From: Mesotaenium endlicherianum
Lineage: Eukaryota; Streptophyta; Zygnematophyceae; Zygnematales; Mesotaeniaceae
Direction: 5' to 3'
NCBI GenBank assembly: GCA_009602735.1
Contig: WELA01004268.1
Coordinates: forward strand, 1,046,213-1,110,212
Length of the DNA stretch: 64,000 nt
Positions 24,952 through 36,923 of the stretch are shown here, one piece after another. The notes under the pieces are model-generated. The model was not told the DNA's origin and searched no databases. It saw only the letters and a program-made list of their open reading frames with translations. How positions within the stretch are numbered: position 1 is the stretch's first letter; each line of letters starts with the position of its first letter. The position numbers were made by a program, and so were the translations under genes.

Positions 24952-27900
24952 GCCAGGAGCCTACCACCCCAAGACCCACTTCACGAGAAGGCAACACGCC
25001 AAGTGAGGTGGAGACCCCCGTTGAAGACGACGTTCCAGCCCCAATGAGTTTGAGAGGTTACCTTGGAGGAGAGAAGGTCCACATCTTGGTGGATAGCGGA
25101 GCTCAAGGCAACTTCATTGCTGCAGATTTTGCCACCAAGCACGGTATTACTATGCGAACTCTTGACCACGACGAGGAGATTATGATGCCCGATGGATTCT
25201 CCTATACTACCCCTTCCAAGAAGACGTACCCCTTGGCACTCTCTATCAAGTCCTTCAAGGATAGAGTAGTGTTCTCCCCCATGCAATTGGGCAAGTACGA
25301 CGTCATCCTAGGGACGCCTTGGTTGACCAAGCACAACCCCCAAGTTGATTGGAGGACCGGTACTATCAAGATCAAGAATGACATCACTTCAAGAATCTGT
25401 ATTTTGCGCGCAATCCAGAATATCCAGACCCAAGACATCCAGAAGCCGGCACACGAGATACTATTGTCCGCCCTCCAACTCAAGAGACTTGTGAGGAAGG
25501 GACACGAGCTTCTTTTGGCCTTGATCACGCCAAAAGACATCAAGAAAGACATCGAGAGTCAAGAAGGCAGCCCCGTTCCCAAGGAGATACAAGAAGTCTT
25601 TGAGGACTACAAAGAAGTGTTCTCCCCGGAATTGCCCAAGGGCCTACCCCCCAAAAGATTCGTAGACCACAAGATAGAGTTGGAGCCCGGAAGCAAGCCC
25701 ATCTCTCGGCCTACGTTCAAAATGTCATACACGGAGCTAGACGAAGTCAAGAAGCAAATCAAGGAGCTACTGGAGCATGGCTTCATTCGACCTAGCAAGT
25801 CGCCATTTGGAGCCCCGGTGCTATTTGTCAAGAAGAAAGATGGTACCTTGAGGATGTGTGTGGACTATCGCGCCCTCAACAAGATCACCATCAAGAATCG
25901 ATACCCGCTGCCGCGCATGGATGAGCTCATGGACCGGCTGGTTGGAGCCAAGTACTTCACGAAGATTGACTTACGGAGCGGCTACCACCAGATTCGCATC
26001 GCAGAACCGGACATAGAGAAGACGGCATTCAGGACAAGATATGGACATTTTGAGTTCATGGTCCTGCCATTTGGACTCACCAACGCGCCAGCAACTTTCA
26101 TGACTATGATGAACACCATATTTCAGCCCATGTTGGACAGATTTGTGGTGGTATTCATCGATGACATCCTTATCTACAGCAAGACCCTTGAAGAGCATGC
26201 GAGACACTTGAAAGAAGTCCTTGAAGTATTGAAGCAAAACAAGCTGTTTGCGAAGGAGTCAAAATGCGAGTTTGCCAAACAAGAAGTGGAGTTCCTAGGT
26301 CTCCACGTGACTGCTGATGGCATCAAGATAGACCCCAAGAAGACCACGGTGGTGGAGGAATGGCCAACCCCCACGACCAAGAAAGAACTCCAGTCATTCT
26401 TGGGATTTGCCAATTGGTACAGAAAATTCATCCAAGGCTTCTCGCACATAGCAGCCCCCCTGACAGATCTACTCAAGAAGGACAGGCTATATACATGGAC
26501 CGAGAAAGAGGAAGAGGCATTTCAAGAGTTAAAGCGAAGATTGACCACATCCCCGGTGCTCACACTCCCAAGTCCAAACCCAGATTGGCCCTTCCACGTC
26601 ATCACCGATGCATCTTCCTATGCAATAGGAGCAATCCTGCTTCAAGACCAAGGCAAGGGACTGCAGCCCATCGCCTACGAGTCAAGGAAGCTAAATCCAG
26701 CCGAGCAAAATTATACAACCACGGAGCGAGAGGCATTGGCGATTGTACATGCCTTGAAGGTTTGGCGCTGCTACGTTGAAGGACGCAAAGTACTGGTCAC
26801 CACGGACCACGAGGCGTTAAAGCACCTCCAGACGCAGCCGTATCTCTCAAGGAGACAAGCAAGATGGAGCGGATACTTGCAACAATACAACATCACGATT
26901 CAGTACCAGCCCGGCAAGACAAACCCGGCTGACCCCCTCTCAAGACTGCAATTAAATGCAGTGATGGTATCCCTGAAGACAGATCTGGAAGCTCGATTTT
27001 CAGCCGCCTATGAAAGAGACCCTTACTACAAGAACGGAGAAGCAGCCTTGGACCCATGCAAGAAGCAAGAAGGCAATTATTGGGTGAGGCAAGATACGGG
27101 CCAGAGATGTGTTCCTAATGACTTAGACCTCCGGCTCTTGCTTCTACGAGAAGCACACGACAACCCTCTTGGAGGACACTTTGGAATCCTAAGGACCACG
27201 GGCGTTCTAGCTAGGACTTATTGTTGGCCAGGCATGTCTAAGCAAGTCAAGGAGTACTGCAGGAGCTGTGACACATGCCAAAGAATCAAGCCATCATCGC
27301 AAAAGGCGGGAGGACTCCTCCAACCACTACCAATCCCCGAAAGACAATGGACGGACATCTCAATGGACCTTATCGTGGACTTGCCCGTGACACCTCGAGG
27401 CCATAATGCAATACTCACGGTGGTGGACAGACTTACCAAGATGGCTCATTTTATTCCCACGACGACTAAGGCTACAGCACCACAACTTGCAAGACTCATC
27501 TTTGACAACATCTTCCGACTCCATGGACTACCATCAAGAATTGTGTCAGATAGAGATCCAAGATTCACAAGCCATTTCTGGAAAAATCTCTTCAAGAACT
27601 TGGGTACATCGCTGGATATGTCTACTGCCTACCACCCACAATCAGATGGGCAAACCGAGCGTATGAATCGTACCCTAAAGACCTCTCTAAAGGCCTACGT
27701 GTCTACCCTCGAGCAAGACTGGGACATGTACTTGACCCCCCTCGAGTTTGCCTACAACAACACTACGCAGGCCTCTACCCAAGAGTCCCCATTCTTCCTC
27801 AACTATGGCTTCCATCCGACCACGCCACTGAGCTTCACGGCTGGCCATGATGAAGTACCTGCAGCCACAGATTTTATGGAGACATTAGAAGCAGCCCTTA

Positions 27901-28538
27901 CAGCAGCGAAGAAAGCTCTACAACACGCGCAAGATGCTCAAGCAAGAGTGGCGAACAGATCCAGAAGAGAAATTACGTACAGAGTGGGTGACAACGTGTT
28001 ACTATCATCCAAGAACATTTCCCTGAACAACAGGCCTGCCGGCAGCAAGTTCTCTCCCAAGTATTTGGGACCCTTCAAGATTATCCAGCAAGTCAACCCC
28101 GTTGCTTTCAAGCTAGAACTTCCCCAGACTATGCACATCGACCCCGTATTCCACGCTTCCCTCTTCAAGCCATATGTGCAACCCGACAACAAGTTCCCAG
28201 GACGTGTGACAACCCCACCAGCCCCAACAATAGTGGATGATCATTTGGAGTACGAAGTGGAAGACATAGTGGCTATGAGAAATTTCAGGAGACAGCAGCA
28301 ATACTTGATCAAGTGGAAAGGATATCCAGATTCGGAGAATAGTTGGGTGGCGGCGCACTACCTTGACAAAGTTCAGAGAAAGTTGAAGCGCTTCCATGCC
28401 GCCAACCCCCATCTTGGACCAGCCCCAAGTCTCTCTACTAGAAGCCCGAAGACTTCAGGGAGGCAGCCTGCCACCATCAAGAAGCAGCAGAAGACCCCTT
28501 GGAGGCAGCCTGCAAGAACAAGAAAGAGGAAAAATTGA
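24873..28538 (+). CDS. Chromovirus pol polyprotein with chromodomain, copy 1
   Basis: 1221 residues. Domains in order: aspartic protease (VDSGAQGNF, about residue 73), reverse transcriptase ([20 protein letters not shown]; catalytic FIDD at about residue 430), RNase H ([11 protein letters not shown], then [16 protein letters not shown]), integrase with HHCC zinc site (about residues 761-800) and catalytic core ([24 protein letters not shown]), and a C-terminal chromodomain (about residues 1124-1180; [16 protein letters not shown]). The chromodomain defines the chromovirus group; in relatives it steers integration toward marked heterochromatin. Length and motifs are as usual for the family. 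Confidence 0.93.
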   Translation: MLLLQGKGPSCTFMPQKVVKKRTAPVGQEPTTPRPTSREGNTPSEVETPVEDDVPAPMSLRGYLGGEKVHILVDSGAQGNFIAADFATKHGITMRTLDHDEEIMMPDGFSYTTPSKKTYPLALSIKSFKDRVVFSPMQLGKYDVILGTPWLTKHNPQVDWRTGTIKIKNDITSRICILRAIQNIQTQDIQKPAHEILLSALQLKRLVRKGHELLLALITPKDIKKDIESQEGSPVPKEIQEVFEDYKEVFSPELPKGLPPKRFVDHKIELEPGSKPISRPTFKMSYTELDEVKKQIKELLEHGFIRPSKSPFGAPVLFVKKKDGTLRMCVDYRALNKITIKNRYPLPRMDELMDRLVGAKYFTKIDLRSGYHQIRIAEPDIEKTAFRTRYGHFEFMVLPFGLTNAPATFMTMMNTIFQPMLDRFVVVFIDDILIYSKTLEEHARHLKEVLEVLKQNKLFAKESKCEFAKQEVEFLGLHVTADGIKIDPKKTTVVEEWPTPTTKKELQSFLGFANWYRKFIQGFSHIAAPLTDLLKKDRLYTWTEKEEEAFQELKRRLTTSPVLTLPSPNPDWPFHVITDASSYAIGAILLQDQGKGLQPIAYESRKLNPAEQNYTTTEREALAIVHALKVWRCYVEGRKVLVTTDHEALKHLQTQPYLSRRQARWSGYLQQYNITIQYQPGKTNPADPLSRLQLNAVMVSLKTDLEARFSAAYERDPYYKNGEAALDPCKKQEGNYWVRQDTGQRCVPNDLDLRLLLLREAHDNPLGGHFGILRTTGVLARTYCWPGMSKQVKEYCRSCDTCQRIKPSSQKAGGLLQPLPIPERQWTDISMDLIVDLPVTPRGHNAILTVVDRLTKMAHFIPTTTKATAPQLARLIFDNIFRLHGLPSRIVSDRDPRFTSHFWKNLFKNLGTSLDMSTAYHPQSDGQTERMNRTLKTSLKAYVSTLEQDWDMYLTPLEFAYNNTTQASTQESPFFLNYGFHPTTPLSFTAGHDEVPAATDFMETLEAALTAAKKALQHAQDAQARVANRSRREITYRVGDNVLLSSKNISLNNRPAGSKFSPKYLGPFKIIQQVNPVAFKLELPQTMHIDPVFHASLFKPYVQPDNKFPGRVTTPPAPTIVDDHLEYEVEDIVAMRNFRRQQQYLIKWKGYPDSENSWVAAHYLDKVQRKLKRFHAANPHLGPAPSLSTRSPKTSGRQPATIKKQQKTPWRQPARTRKRKN

Positions 28539-29163
28539 CATTAGACACTCTTCTCTTCTCGCAGTTTCTGGACAGAAAACTAAAACTGCTACTGGTAATA
28601 GGTCTCTGCATAATAAATTCTGAAAATTTACCTGGCTGTAGTCCATGAGTAGCCGGTCATTTAGAGTCCAAGTTTGCTCAATTTGGAGCACTGGTGAGAG
28701 AGATATGATGCTCTAAGTAGAAGGGGGTCAGGCTGCTGGCATTGTTAGGACAGAATATGCCTTCTGACATTGTGCCTTCCCCTGAACTTGGAATGCTCTG
28801 AAACTCAAGACTCTGGTAGAACATCTTACAGCGCCCAGTTTGAGACTTAGTTTGCAGAATTTGGAGAAGTATAGAAGGACTTATGATTTTCAGAAGTTTC
28901 TGCACAGATTTGGAGGAGTGCCTACTCTCTCAGCTCTCAACGACACTCCAGAAATGAGAATGCTCTCAAATTTGGTGACCCGGTAGAGTTCTCCGACGCG
29001 GTCCGTCTGGCACTCGAATTTTCAGATTTGGAGCAGTTCTGTGGCCGCTATGAATTTTTGAATTCGTGGCAGATTCTGGGCCAACTTGTACAATTTTCTT
29101 TATCATTAAGGAGTAGGCTAGCCAATAAGGTCACACCACCTACGACCTTGCCTAGTCTACCTT

Positions 29164-29275
29164 ACATGTGTAGCACCTGACTTGGCGCCTTTGACTAGTC
29201 CTCTTCACATGTGTGGCATCTGACTTGAAACTGTTGACTAGTTTGCTCCACATGTGTAAGACCTGACTTGACGCG
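29164..29275 (+). repeat. 43-bp tandem repeat, about 2.6 units, before polypurine tract
   Basis: Units starting acatgtgt at 29164, 29207 and 29250, exactly 43 bases apart, lie in the untranslated tail of chromovirus copy 1. The same array is in copy 2 at about 41161-41272. Confidence 0.85.
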
Positions 29276-29294
29276 CCGAGACGTCGCTTTTTCT

Positions 29295-29307
29295 ATCGGG
29301 GGGGTGA
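29295..29307 (+). other. Polypurine tract region, chromovirus copy 1
   Basis: tatcgggggggtga lies directly before the 3' LTR, which starts at 29308. The G run is the probable plus-strand primer. Confidence 0.7.
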
Positions 29308-29810
29308 TGTAGTGATTTGAGTTATTATATATTAGTTTGCATATATTTTAATGTTTTCAAATATATTTGGAGTAGTATTGTGTGGAGTCAAGTGTGAATA
29401 GGTACTCTAGTAACTTGGTTCATGTCCTTTGAACCTTCCAAGGCATTTTCGAAGTTAGAGGAAAGACCTAGAAGAACTCCATGTGGCAAAAGTCAAATGT
29501 GCCATTTTTAGGTCAAAAGGACATGTGTACATTATTCTAGAAAGAGGTGGCAAGTTTTGGGATGTGTTGGGTGCCAACACATCAACATACACCTTCCTAG
29601 AAATTACTTATGTAGCAAGTATATAAACAAGAGCTAGAACATAGAAAGACATTCCAGAATCACTCTTGCACTTGCCAAAATCCAGAAATATATTAACTTT
29701 CAAGAAGCCATCTCTCTTTCAAGAAGCTACCACTTGTGTTCAAAGATCCTTGTCTTGAATAGATAAAGTATTCTGTTTTACTAAGTACTTTATCTATCTG
29801 TTTCACTACA
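29308..29810 (+). repeat. 3' LTR, chromovirus copy 1
   Basis: 503 bp, about three differences from its 5' partner. Followed directly by the CAATG target duplication. Confidence 0.95.
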
Positions 29811-29815
29811 CAATG

Positions 29816-30576
29816 TCTACTATGATGCAGATATTGCAGAAAAGACCGTCTGCAAAGGCGAGAAGCTGATGCCTGAAAAGGCTGTGGACGCAACGGCTGC
29901 CGAGCAAGCAGATCACAACCGTCTGGTGCCAAGGAATGCTGGGAAGCTTCCTCAGACTTTTCGGATCACTCTGGATGAAAATGAGATCTTGCAGCTACGA
30001 CAAGCCAGGCCCGGGACGCGTAAGACATTTAGTTTTTCGTTGATGAAGCTGAAGGCCCTGGTGGAACACCGGATCCAGCATGCTCCTTTGCTTTCTCTTG
30101 CTGATTTGCATATCACTTATCCATTCACGGTTGAAGAAGCCGGACATCAGCTGGATATAGCTGAGGAAGGTGCGAATAGCGCCTCATTGCCCACCAATTT
30201 CAGCACCGTAAGGTTGCAAAATAGGGATGGTGCATTAATCTTCAACAACTGGGCAGCTCTCAACATTCTGTTGGATACAGGCGCACAGCCAGTCATCTTG
30301 GGAAAGCGAGCTGTGAAAGCTCTAGGATTGACGGCAAGGGACCTGAAAGAGAGTCCTTTCCAGTTAAGAACTACCTCAGGTCAAGTCTCAAAGTCTTGTG
30401 GGATTACCCGCAAGCCTGTGAAAATCACAGTAAATCCAGGGAAACTTGAAGAGGCGTCACTACTCATGGAGTGCACAGTGACGGAGGCAGAGAACTATGA
30501 TGTTCTCTTGGGAATAGAAGCACTGATTTCCTTGGGTATGGTCATTGATCTGCGGAAGCAGAGGGTGACCTACTAG
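29816..30576 (+). pseudogene. Outer element protease region
   Basis: Continues the outer element after the first insertion. The stretch includes a retropepsin-like signature ILLDTGAQPVILG at about 30268 and the later hydrophobic motif YDVLLGIEALISLGMVIDL, as in Ty3/gypsy proteases. It is upstream of the methyltransferase. Processing of the polyprotein would have been its role. Confidence 0.7.
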
Positions 30577-30906
30577 TCAACAAATCGGCAGCCGACAGCA
30601 AAAATTCCTGTGAAGATGGTTTGCACAGGAGAAGCAAACTACGAATTGCTAGACTGCTGCGTTAACGACAGGTACCCAGAAGCCTGCGACAACTTCATGA
30701 AGCAAGAAGAGGAAGGCTATACGAGCATCAACATGCCAACACCCTTGGTATGGCAACCCCGGATCATGAAGCAGCTGGAAATTATGATTAATAGGGACCG
30801 CAGCCCGCAAGAGTTGCTGCCAGTACCCTACCCAGTTACCTCCACTGCAAATCTGATGCCTGGAGTTGAGCCGTTGCCGCAAGGCATTGTCAGGATGGAA
30901 GATCCT

Positions 30907-31900
30907 TCTTGCAAAAGGGGAGTAGTGGTGTTGGAATTATTTGCCGAGCTTGGTTCTGGGACCATAGCATTGATCCAACGAGGAATACAGGTGGCCAAAT
31001 TCCTGTATGTGGATAATGACGGCCACGCTTTTCTAGCATTCAGATAAGTCATGAGTCAGATGCGGCAAATGCATCATTTTAAAGGATTGGCGCCCGCATA
31101 TAGCAATGTTGAGCGCATCGCCGGAGGCTACATTATTGATGTGAAGCCGGAAGGCCTGTATGGCTACAGGATTGACTGGATCTTTGCTGGATTTCCTTGT
31201 CAACCGTTTTCTCAAGCTGGAATCGGACGGGATTTAGTGATTCACGAGCACAACACTTGGGATGGATGGTGAAAATCATCAGCATGCTGCGGGAACGACA
31301 GCACTACTACCCACCAGTGTTTGTGACTGAGAATGTGCATCCAGGAATGGATTACAAGCAGATGAAGCCGGGAGAACCATGGCTGATTTTCGACTCCACT
31401 TTGGGCCATCATGTGCTAATCAACGACGCCAAGCACGGAGGATTATCCCATAGGGCCAGGATGTTTTGGACCAACGGCATGTCTATTGAGGTCCTGAGGG
31501 AGATGGAGGACATTACACGGCGATCACCAACGACATTGACAGTGGAAGAGGCGGTGGCGATGCATATTAGACCAATGGCCAGGAGGGATTCCTATCCACA
31601 GTGTGTCATCAACGAACCAGGTCAGCCAAGGGTGGTACTGCCAACCTTCACAGCATATCCAAGATCCCGAGCCTTCATAGAAGGTGGACCAGGAATGGTC
31701 AAAGACATGCATGAAAGAGACGCCGTTTGGAGAGAGCCTACTGCGGTGGAGAAGGGCAAATGCCTTGGAATACCCAACACCATAGCTCGGCATATAGCCG
31801 GTACTGTAGGGTCAGATGAAGCTGCAAAGATTTTTGGCAACATGATTGGGCAGCACTCTATGACTTGGTTGGTGGAAACAATCATGACGTGGCAGCAGCT
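30907..31900 (+). pseudogene. C5 cytosine DNA methyltransferase domain inside the outer retroelement
   Basis: Conserved motifs of C5 DNA methyltransferases occur in the right order over about 330 residues. Motif I/II, SAM binding (LELFAELGSGTIAL, then GIQVAKFLYVDND), is at about 30930-31020. Motif IV with the catalytic Pro-Cys pair (AGFPCQPFSQAG) is at about 31189. Motif VI (ENV) is at about 31330. Motif VIII-like (LSHRARMFWTN) is at about 31444. A target-recognition-like block follows (LPTFTAYPRSRAF), then motif IX-like (REPTAVEKGKCLGIP) at about 31735 and motif X-like (FGNMIGQ) at about 31833. Motif I/II resembles DNMT3, while motif IV is closer to Dcm-type enzymes. Family knowledge: these enzymes methylate cytosine C5 using SAM. 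The copy is broken, with a few breaks. Its place between protease and RT shows it belongs to the retroelement. Confidence 0.82.
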
Positions 31901-32165
31901 GACCTTCACTGACAAGCCTATGCCGAGGCCAAGACCAGTGACAATTGGGGTCAATGTGGTGCCAACATCTGATCATAGAGCTATCAGGACAGCACATCAG
32001 CAACAAGAAGAATACGGTGTGCAAAGAGACGCAGCGGAAGCTGCCAGAGACAGAGCACTCAGGGAAGCTAGGGTGGCTAAATTGAGGAGATGCCAGGATC
32101 TGTTGGACCGGATCGATAACCGGACCAATGAATTATAAGCACCTCTAAAAAGAGAGGATACACCC

Positions 32166-33122
32166 ATGGGGGACCAGGCGCCTGAGCAGGCACCTCCGCT
32201 GCCAAGAGTAGAAGACGATACGCGGGACACCCCATCATCTGCGAGAAACGCCACTCACAGCCAAATATTTGGGAGCCCACCTTCCGGAGCCACGACATTA
32301 AAGCGTGAGGAGATTCCAGAAGATGCCAGATCAGGGTATGATACCCACCTCAGTCCAAGAGCAGCTGGGCACGGAGAAAACTGGCAGGAAAGCTCAAGTA
32401 GCTGGGAAGCTAACCAAAAGTGTTTGTCGTCTTCACCAGAGCAAGTGCCGTTACAAGACATGTCAGAAGAGTCTGAGAAGAAGACTCCCGAGCCAACGCC
32501 TGAAGAAATTGGATATTATCTTAACCAAGCATTAGGGCAAGAACGCCAGCGCAATATTGGTGAATGGGCTGAAGAGAGTAGCCAGAACTCAGGAGATTCT
32601 GGAGGGTCTGCAAAGACCATATGCCTCAAAGTGATATTCGAAGAACGCCAGAAGGAATTGAACAAGAAATTGTCTACAACACCTGCCTTGATGAGCCCAG
32701 AGCCGCAGGCTAAGAGGCAACAGCAGGGTTCAGCTAGTCAAACAGCTGAATCCATTACAAGGCAGATCATCGAGCAGCTGCTGGAAGCAGACGCTCAACA
32801 GCACAAGGAAAAGGAAGTGGCTAAGGCAGCAAGCACGTTGCAATCAGCCATTGTCACCTTGGCGAACCTCAACACAGATAATGATGAAGAGCCACCACCA
32901 CCTGGAGTGGAGAAGTCAGTTAAAGATGACGCAAAAATGCCAGACCTTCCAGGGTTTGACCTGCCGTCAGCCACCAATGAAGAGAAGATTCATGAAGAAA
33001 TTCCACATTTTTCTACCCCAGAGCTGGATCTGTTGGAACTACAAGAGCTCGGGACGGATGACTGGGTGGCCGACCATTTGATAATGGAGGGCCCAGCCCA
33101 TCAGATCTATACCACGATCTGA
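32166..33122 (+). pseudogene. Outer element: uncharacterised acidic, disordered coding stretch
   Basis: 318 residues from ATG 32166 to the stop at 33122. Rich in Glu, Pro, Ser and Gln, with a predicted helical middle (TAESITRQIIEQLLEADAQ) and an acidic C-terminal part (ELDLLELQELGTDDWV). No known domain. It lies between the methyltransferase and the reverse transcriptase, where ordinary Ty3/gypsy elements have only a short linker. It could be a linker, a second structural protein or an accessory protein. Confidence 0.55.
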
Positions 33123-33201
33123 GGTCGCCTTCATCCAGCACCCCAACCGCCAGTTTTCCAGCACCGGAAGCTACCCCCATCAGCTACAACAGCCGCAAGA
33201 A

Positions 33202-33900
33202 GTGGCTGCTTGTACCGCTAAGGTGAAACCAACACAAAGTTATCCTTGCGGTCATGCAAGCAGACCAAGAAAGGTGGCCCGGGAAGGGAATGCACCTTTC
33301 AAGCGGATGCTGATGCGTTATAGGGGAACAGCTCAGAGGGAAGGGGTTCTGAAAGGAACCATGGCTCCACCTCCGCAACCTATCCTGGAGATTTTGCAGA
33401 GGGAAGGAGAGGATGGCTTGATTCGCAAAGCCATGGCACTGGGAATTCACATTCCCATGGTGCGTCCTTCATCCACTGGAACGTGGGAGAAGGAAAGTTC
33501 AGCTCCTAGGCCATTTGCAGTTTCTAAAAGGGAACCGGTAGAGCTGAGAAGCACCATAAGCCGCTTGACAGCAGAAAATGCTATATACGCACAACTAGCT
33601 GCGGCTCAAAGACACCAGACTTTGACACAAACATGGACTGTTACGCCACCAGCCAGGGAGGAGTTTGGCACAACCGTTGCGCGCATTATTACTATTGAGC
33701 ACGAGTGGGGTTGGACAATTGACCCCAGAGCAGATCCAGCAGGGTGGCCCTTGCCAAACCCGCCCCCGCCACGTGAAGAGGGAGGAGCAGGGACCAGCTG
33801 GACTGCAACAGACGAAGAAAGGTTCTTGAGGCAACCCATCCGGAGGCGTCTGACATACGTGGGCTCAACACGAGGGGCGACGATCCATCAGAAAAGGTAA
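33202..33900 (+). pseudogene. Outer element: uncharacterised basic coding stretch
   Basis: About 230 residues, basic and Pro-rich. Contains a helical piece (PILEILQREGEDGLIRKAMA) and a central coiled-coil-like segment (VELRSTISRLTAENAIYAQL). It follows the acidic stretch and precedes reverse transcriptase. No family recognised. Probably part of the same polyprotein. Confidence 0.5.
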
Positions 33901-34059
33901 AAAGCCTAGGAAGCAGGCCGCCGAGCCTAAATCAGCGGAGGAGCAAGCTACAAAGCCTGCCACTCCACCTCCTAACAATTAGGCAAAAAATCCTGAAGGT
34001 CAGGATGAGGACGAAAAGCCCCCACCTGAACCCAAAGAGTAGCAACTACTGGATGCCTG

Positions 34060-35097
34060 TGTTGGGGAAAAGCAGCTGGAAATTGAGGTCTTCACCATTG
34101 GAAAAATGGTCTCAGCCCAACAGAGAGCACAAGTAGAAAGGCTGCTGAAAAAGCACCGCAAGACGTTTGCTTTTACCAGGGAGGAGATTGGTAGAACCAC
34201 TGCCAGTGTGTGTGAGATCACACTAACTACTGATAACCCAGTCAGACTTGGGCCACATAAGCTCAGTCAGACCGAATAGGACTGTGTGGAGAAAACTTGC
34301 CAGGAGCTGCACCAGCTCGGCATGATTGAGAAATCAACCTCAGTACATGGAGCTCCCACAGTAGTAGTTGCCAAGAAGGACGAGGCTGGCAATTATACAG
34401 CCACACGTATGTGTGGAGACTACAGACGACTAAATCTTCACATGGAGCCAGACAGCTATGTGATGCCTACACCAGAGCGGATCTTTGCGATTGCTACCAC
34501 CGGGAAGGTATTCAGCATCATCGATCTACGCCAAGGCTTCAACCAGATCCCTGTGAAAACAGAAGATCGAGGTAAGATCGCTTTCTGGGCTCAAAGGGAA
34601 CTTTGGCAATGGACGGTAATGTCGTTTGGGTCAAAAAATGCTCCAGCCATCTTTCGAAGGACTACGGGCAAAGTGCTGGAGGGGCTGGACTTTGCAAAAC
34701 CATACATTGATGACGTAGTGGTGTTTAGCAAGTCCATAGAGGAGCACCTTGAGCACTTGGGACAAGTGTTCCAGCGCCTGGAGAAATTCTAGATGACGCT
34801 GCACCCTGGAAAGTGCAGATTCTTTGAGGCACATGTGCCTTACTTAGGATATGAGATTGGGAATAATGCTATGTCCCCTCAGGCGTGTAAAGACTGAAGC
34901 CATTTACAAGATACCTTCACCTGCGAATGTGTCTAAGCTGAAAGCCCTGTTAGGGCTAAGCGGATATTATCGTAGATTTATGAAGGACTATAGCAAAATT
35001 GTTAAATCCTTGATAGAACTCCCGAAAAAGGACGTATCTTTTATGTGGACGGAAGTCCAGGAGAAGGCCATGAACAAACTCAAGGAGCGACTGGTAA
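34060..35097 (+). pseudogene. Outer element reverse transcriptase
   Basis: Ty3/gypsy-type RT in the expected order: the entry segment (KHRKTFAFTREEIG), CGDYRRLNLHMEPDSYVMPTP, FSIIDLRQGFNQIPV, the catalytic block YIDDVVVFSKSIEEHLEHL, and the thumb/connection region LSGYYRRFMKDYSKI. Interrupted at 35097 by the second chromovirus insertion; RNase H follows on the far side. Broken in a few places. Confidence 0.8.
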
Positions 35098-35102
35098 CGG
35101 CC

Positions 35103-35605
35103 TGTAGTGATTTGAGTTATTATACATTAGTTTGCATATATTTTAATGTTTTCAAATATATTTGAAGTAGTATGGTGTGGAGTCAAGTGTGAATAGGTAC
35201 TCTGGTAACTTTGTTCATGTCCTTTGAACCTTCCAAGGCATTTTCGAAGTTAGAGGAAAGACCTAGAAGAACTCCATGTGGCAAAAGTCAGATGTGCCAT
35301 TTTTAGGTCAAAAGGACATGTGTACATTATTCTAGAAAGAGGTGGCAAGTTTTGGGATGTGTTGGGTGCCAACACATCAACATACACCTTCCTAGAAATT
35401 ACTTATGTAGCAAGTATATAAACAAGAGCTAGAACATAGAAAGACATTCCAGAATCACTCTTGTACTTGCCAAAATCCAGAAATATATTAACTTTCAAGA
35501 AGCCATCTCTCTTTCAAGAAGCTACCACTTGTGTTCAAAGATCCTTGTCTTGAATAGATAAAGTATTCTGTTTTACTAAGTACTTTATCTATCTGTTTCA
35601 CTACA
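35103..35605 (+). repeat. 5' LTR, chromovirus copy 2
   Basis: 503 bp, TG...CA, followed by the tggtatcggagc primer site at 35607-35618. TATA box at 35415. Confidence 0.95.
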
Positions 35606-35642
35606 GTGGTATCGGAGCTAGGCACTTTGGTAGCACAAGAAG

Positions 35643-36923
35643 ATGGCCGATCCTCAAGACCAACAGCAAGCTTTCGAAGGAAGCCCTTCCTCTCCAAGAC
35701 ACCCTCCTCCAGCGCCGATGGGAGAGCCCACTCAAGAAAATCTGCAACAACAAGAAGCACCACAAGGAGGAGCACACCCTCCTCCAGCGTCGATGGGAGA
35801 GCCTACTCAAGGAAATCTGCAACAACAAGAAGCACCACAAGGAGGAGCACCGTCAAATCCCGTGGCAGCCGCTATAGCAAAGTTGACCCCACCACAAGGA
35901 GTTCCCGCAAATGAGTGGGCAGCCTTCCTAATGACCGTCCACAACCAAGTGGGCTTGGCCACCTATGAAGCAACCGTGCAAGCGTCAAGAGAAGCTATGG
36001 CTGCCATGGTTGCCCCTATTGCGAGCAATGCTCAAAATCCAGCCCCGGCTCAAGCGCCTCCACAAGAGCCAACGAGAGCAAGGAAACTCATCAAGCCCGG
36101 CAAACCCGACACTTTCAACCCCGGGAAAGGTGCCAACCTGAATTTATGGCTCTACCAAGTGGAGACGTACCTCGCGTTCCTTGAAGTACCCGAGGAGGAC
36201 TACGTTCCCTTTGCCGTTACCTTACTTAGAGGAGCAGCAACATCATGGTGGCGTAACTATCAAGCGGCTATATATCAAGCTATGGCGCACCCCATGCTCG
36301 GCCAAGAGCCCCCACCATCATATGCAAGATGGGCAGATTTTCGTGAGGCCCTCAAGAAGCAATTCATGCCCATCAATGCGGAGAAGATTGCCCGAGGAAA
36401 GCTCCACCATCTCAAGCAAACGACGTCCGTTCAAGAGTATACATCCAGATTTCACGCCCTCACTCTTGAGATCCCCAACATGTCTCTCGAGGAGAAGATT
36501 GACCGTTACATCTTTGGCCTCAAACCCAAGGTGGCAAAGGAAGTGGAGTTACGCGACTTGACGGACTTCTCAAAGATCATTGAAGTGGCCCAAAAGGTGG
36601 ATACCTTGGATTTCAAGCACTCCGTGCCTTCATCTTCACGGGTACCGACGACGCGGGTGTACGCAGCCCCTTCCACATCCGAATCTGGACCCACACCCAT
36701 GGAAATCGGAGTTATTAAAAGGGACCCCGCGGCTGCCCGGAAGAGTGGAAGACCCTCCAATGACACTTATGATGCAAGAAACCAGCAAGGAGTGAAAGCA
36801 AGACTCTCCCCGGCTGAAAAAGAAGCTCTCATGACGGCTGGACTATGCTTCTATTGCAAGGAAAAGGGCCATCGTGCACTTTCATGCCCCAAAAAGTTGT
36901 CAAAAAACGGACAGCGCCGGTAG
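35643..36923 (+). CDS. Chromovirus gag, copy 2
   Basis: 426 residues, identical in amino-acid sequence to the gag of copy 1, including the 25-residue N-terminal duplication and the CX2CX4HX4C zinc knuckle. The end overlaps pol in another register. Confidence 0.9.
   Translation: MADPQDQQQAFEGSPSSPRHPPPAPMGEPTQENLQQQEAPQGGAHPPPASMGEPTQGNLQQQEAPQGGAPSNPVAAAIAKLTPPQGVPANEWAAFLMTVHNQVGLATYEATVQASREAMAAMVAPIASNAQNPAPAQAPPQEPTRARKLIKPGKPDTFNPGKGANLNLWLYQVETYLAFLEVPEEDYVPFAVTLLRGAATSWWRNYQAAIYQAMAHPMLGQEPPPSYARWADFREALKKQFMPINAEKIARGKLHHLKQTTSVQEYTSRFHALTLEIPNMSLEEKIDRYIFGLKPKVAKEVELRDLTDFSKIIEVAQKVDTLDFKHSVPSSSRVPTTRVYAAPSTSESGPTPMEIGVIKRDPAAARKSGRPSNDTYDARNQQGVKARLSPAEKEALMTAGLCFYCKEKGHRALSCPKKLSKNGQRR

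Larger units (their letters stand above)
23131..29810 (+). mobile_element. Chromodomain Ty3/gypsy element (chromovirus), copy 1, looks whole
   Basis: A 6680-bp element nested in the outer element's gag/protease boundary. 503-bp LTRs (23131-23633 and 29308-29810) begin TG and end CA. A perfect 5-bp target duplication CAATG lies at 23126-23130 and 29811-29815. The primer-binding site follows the 5' LTR and a G-rich polypurine tract precedes the 3' LTR. Gag and pol reading frames are both full length. LTRs differ at about three positions (about 0.6%), so the insertion is young. It is the same family as 35103-41807. Confidence 0.95.

Noticed and set aside
30907-31900. Methyltransferase as an independent host gene or bacterial contamination
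   Set aside because: It lies in the same orientation between protease and RT of one element, inside the element's terminal repeats, with similar composition to its flanks.
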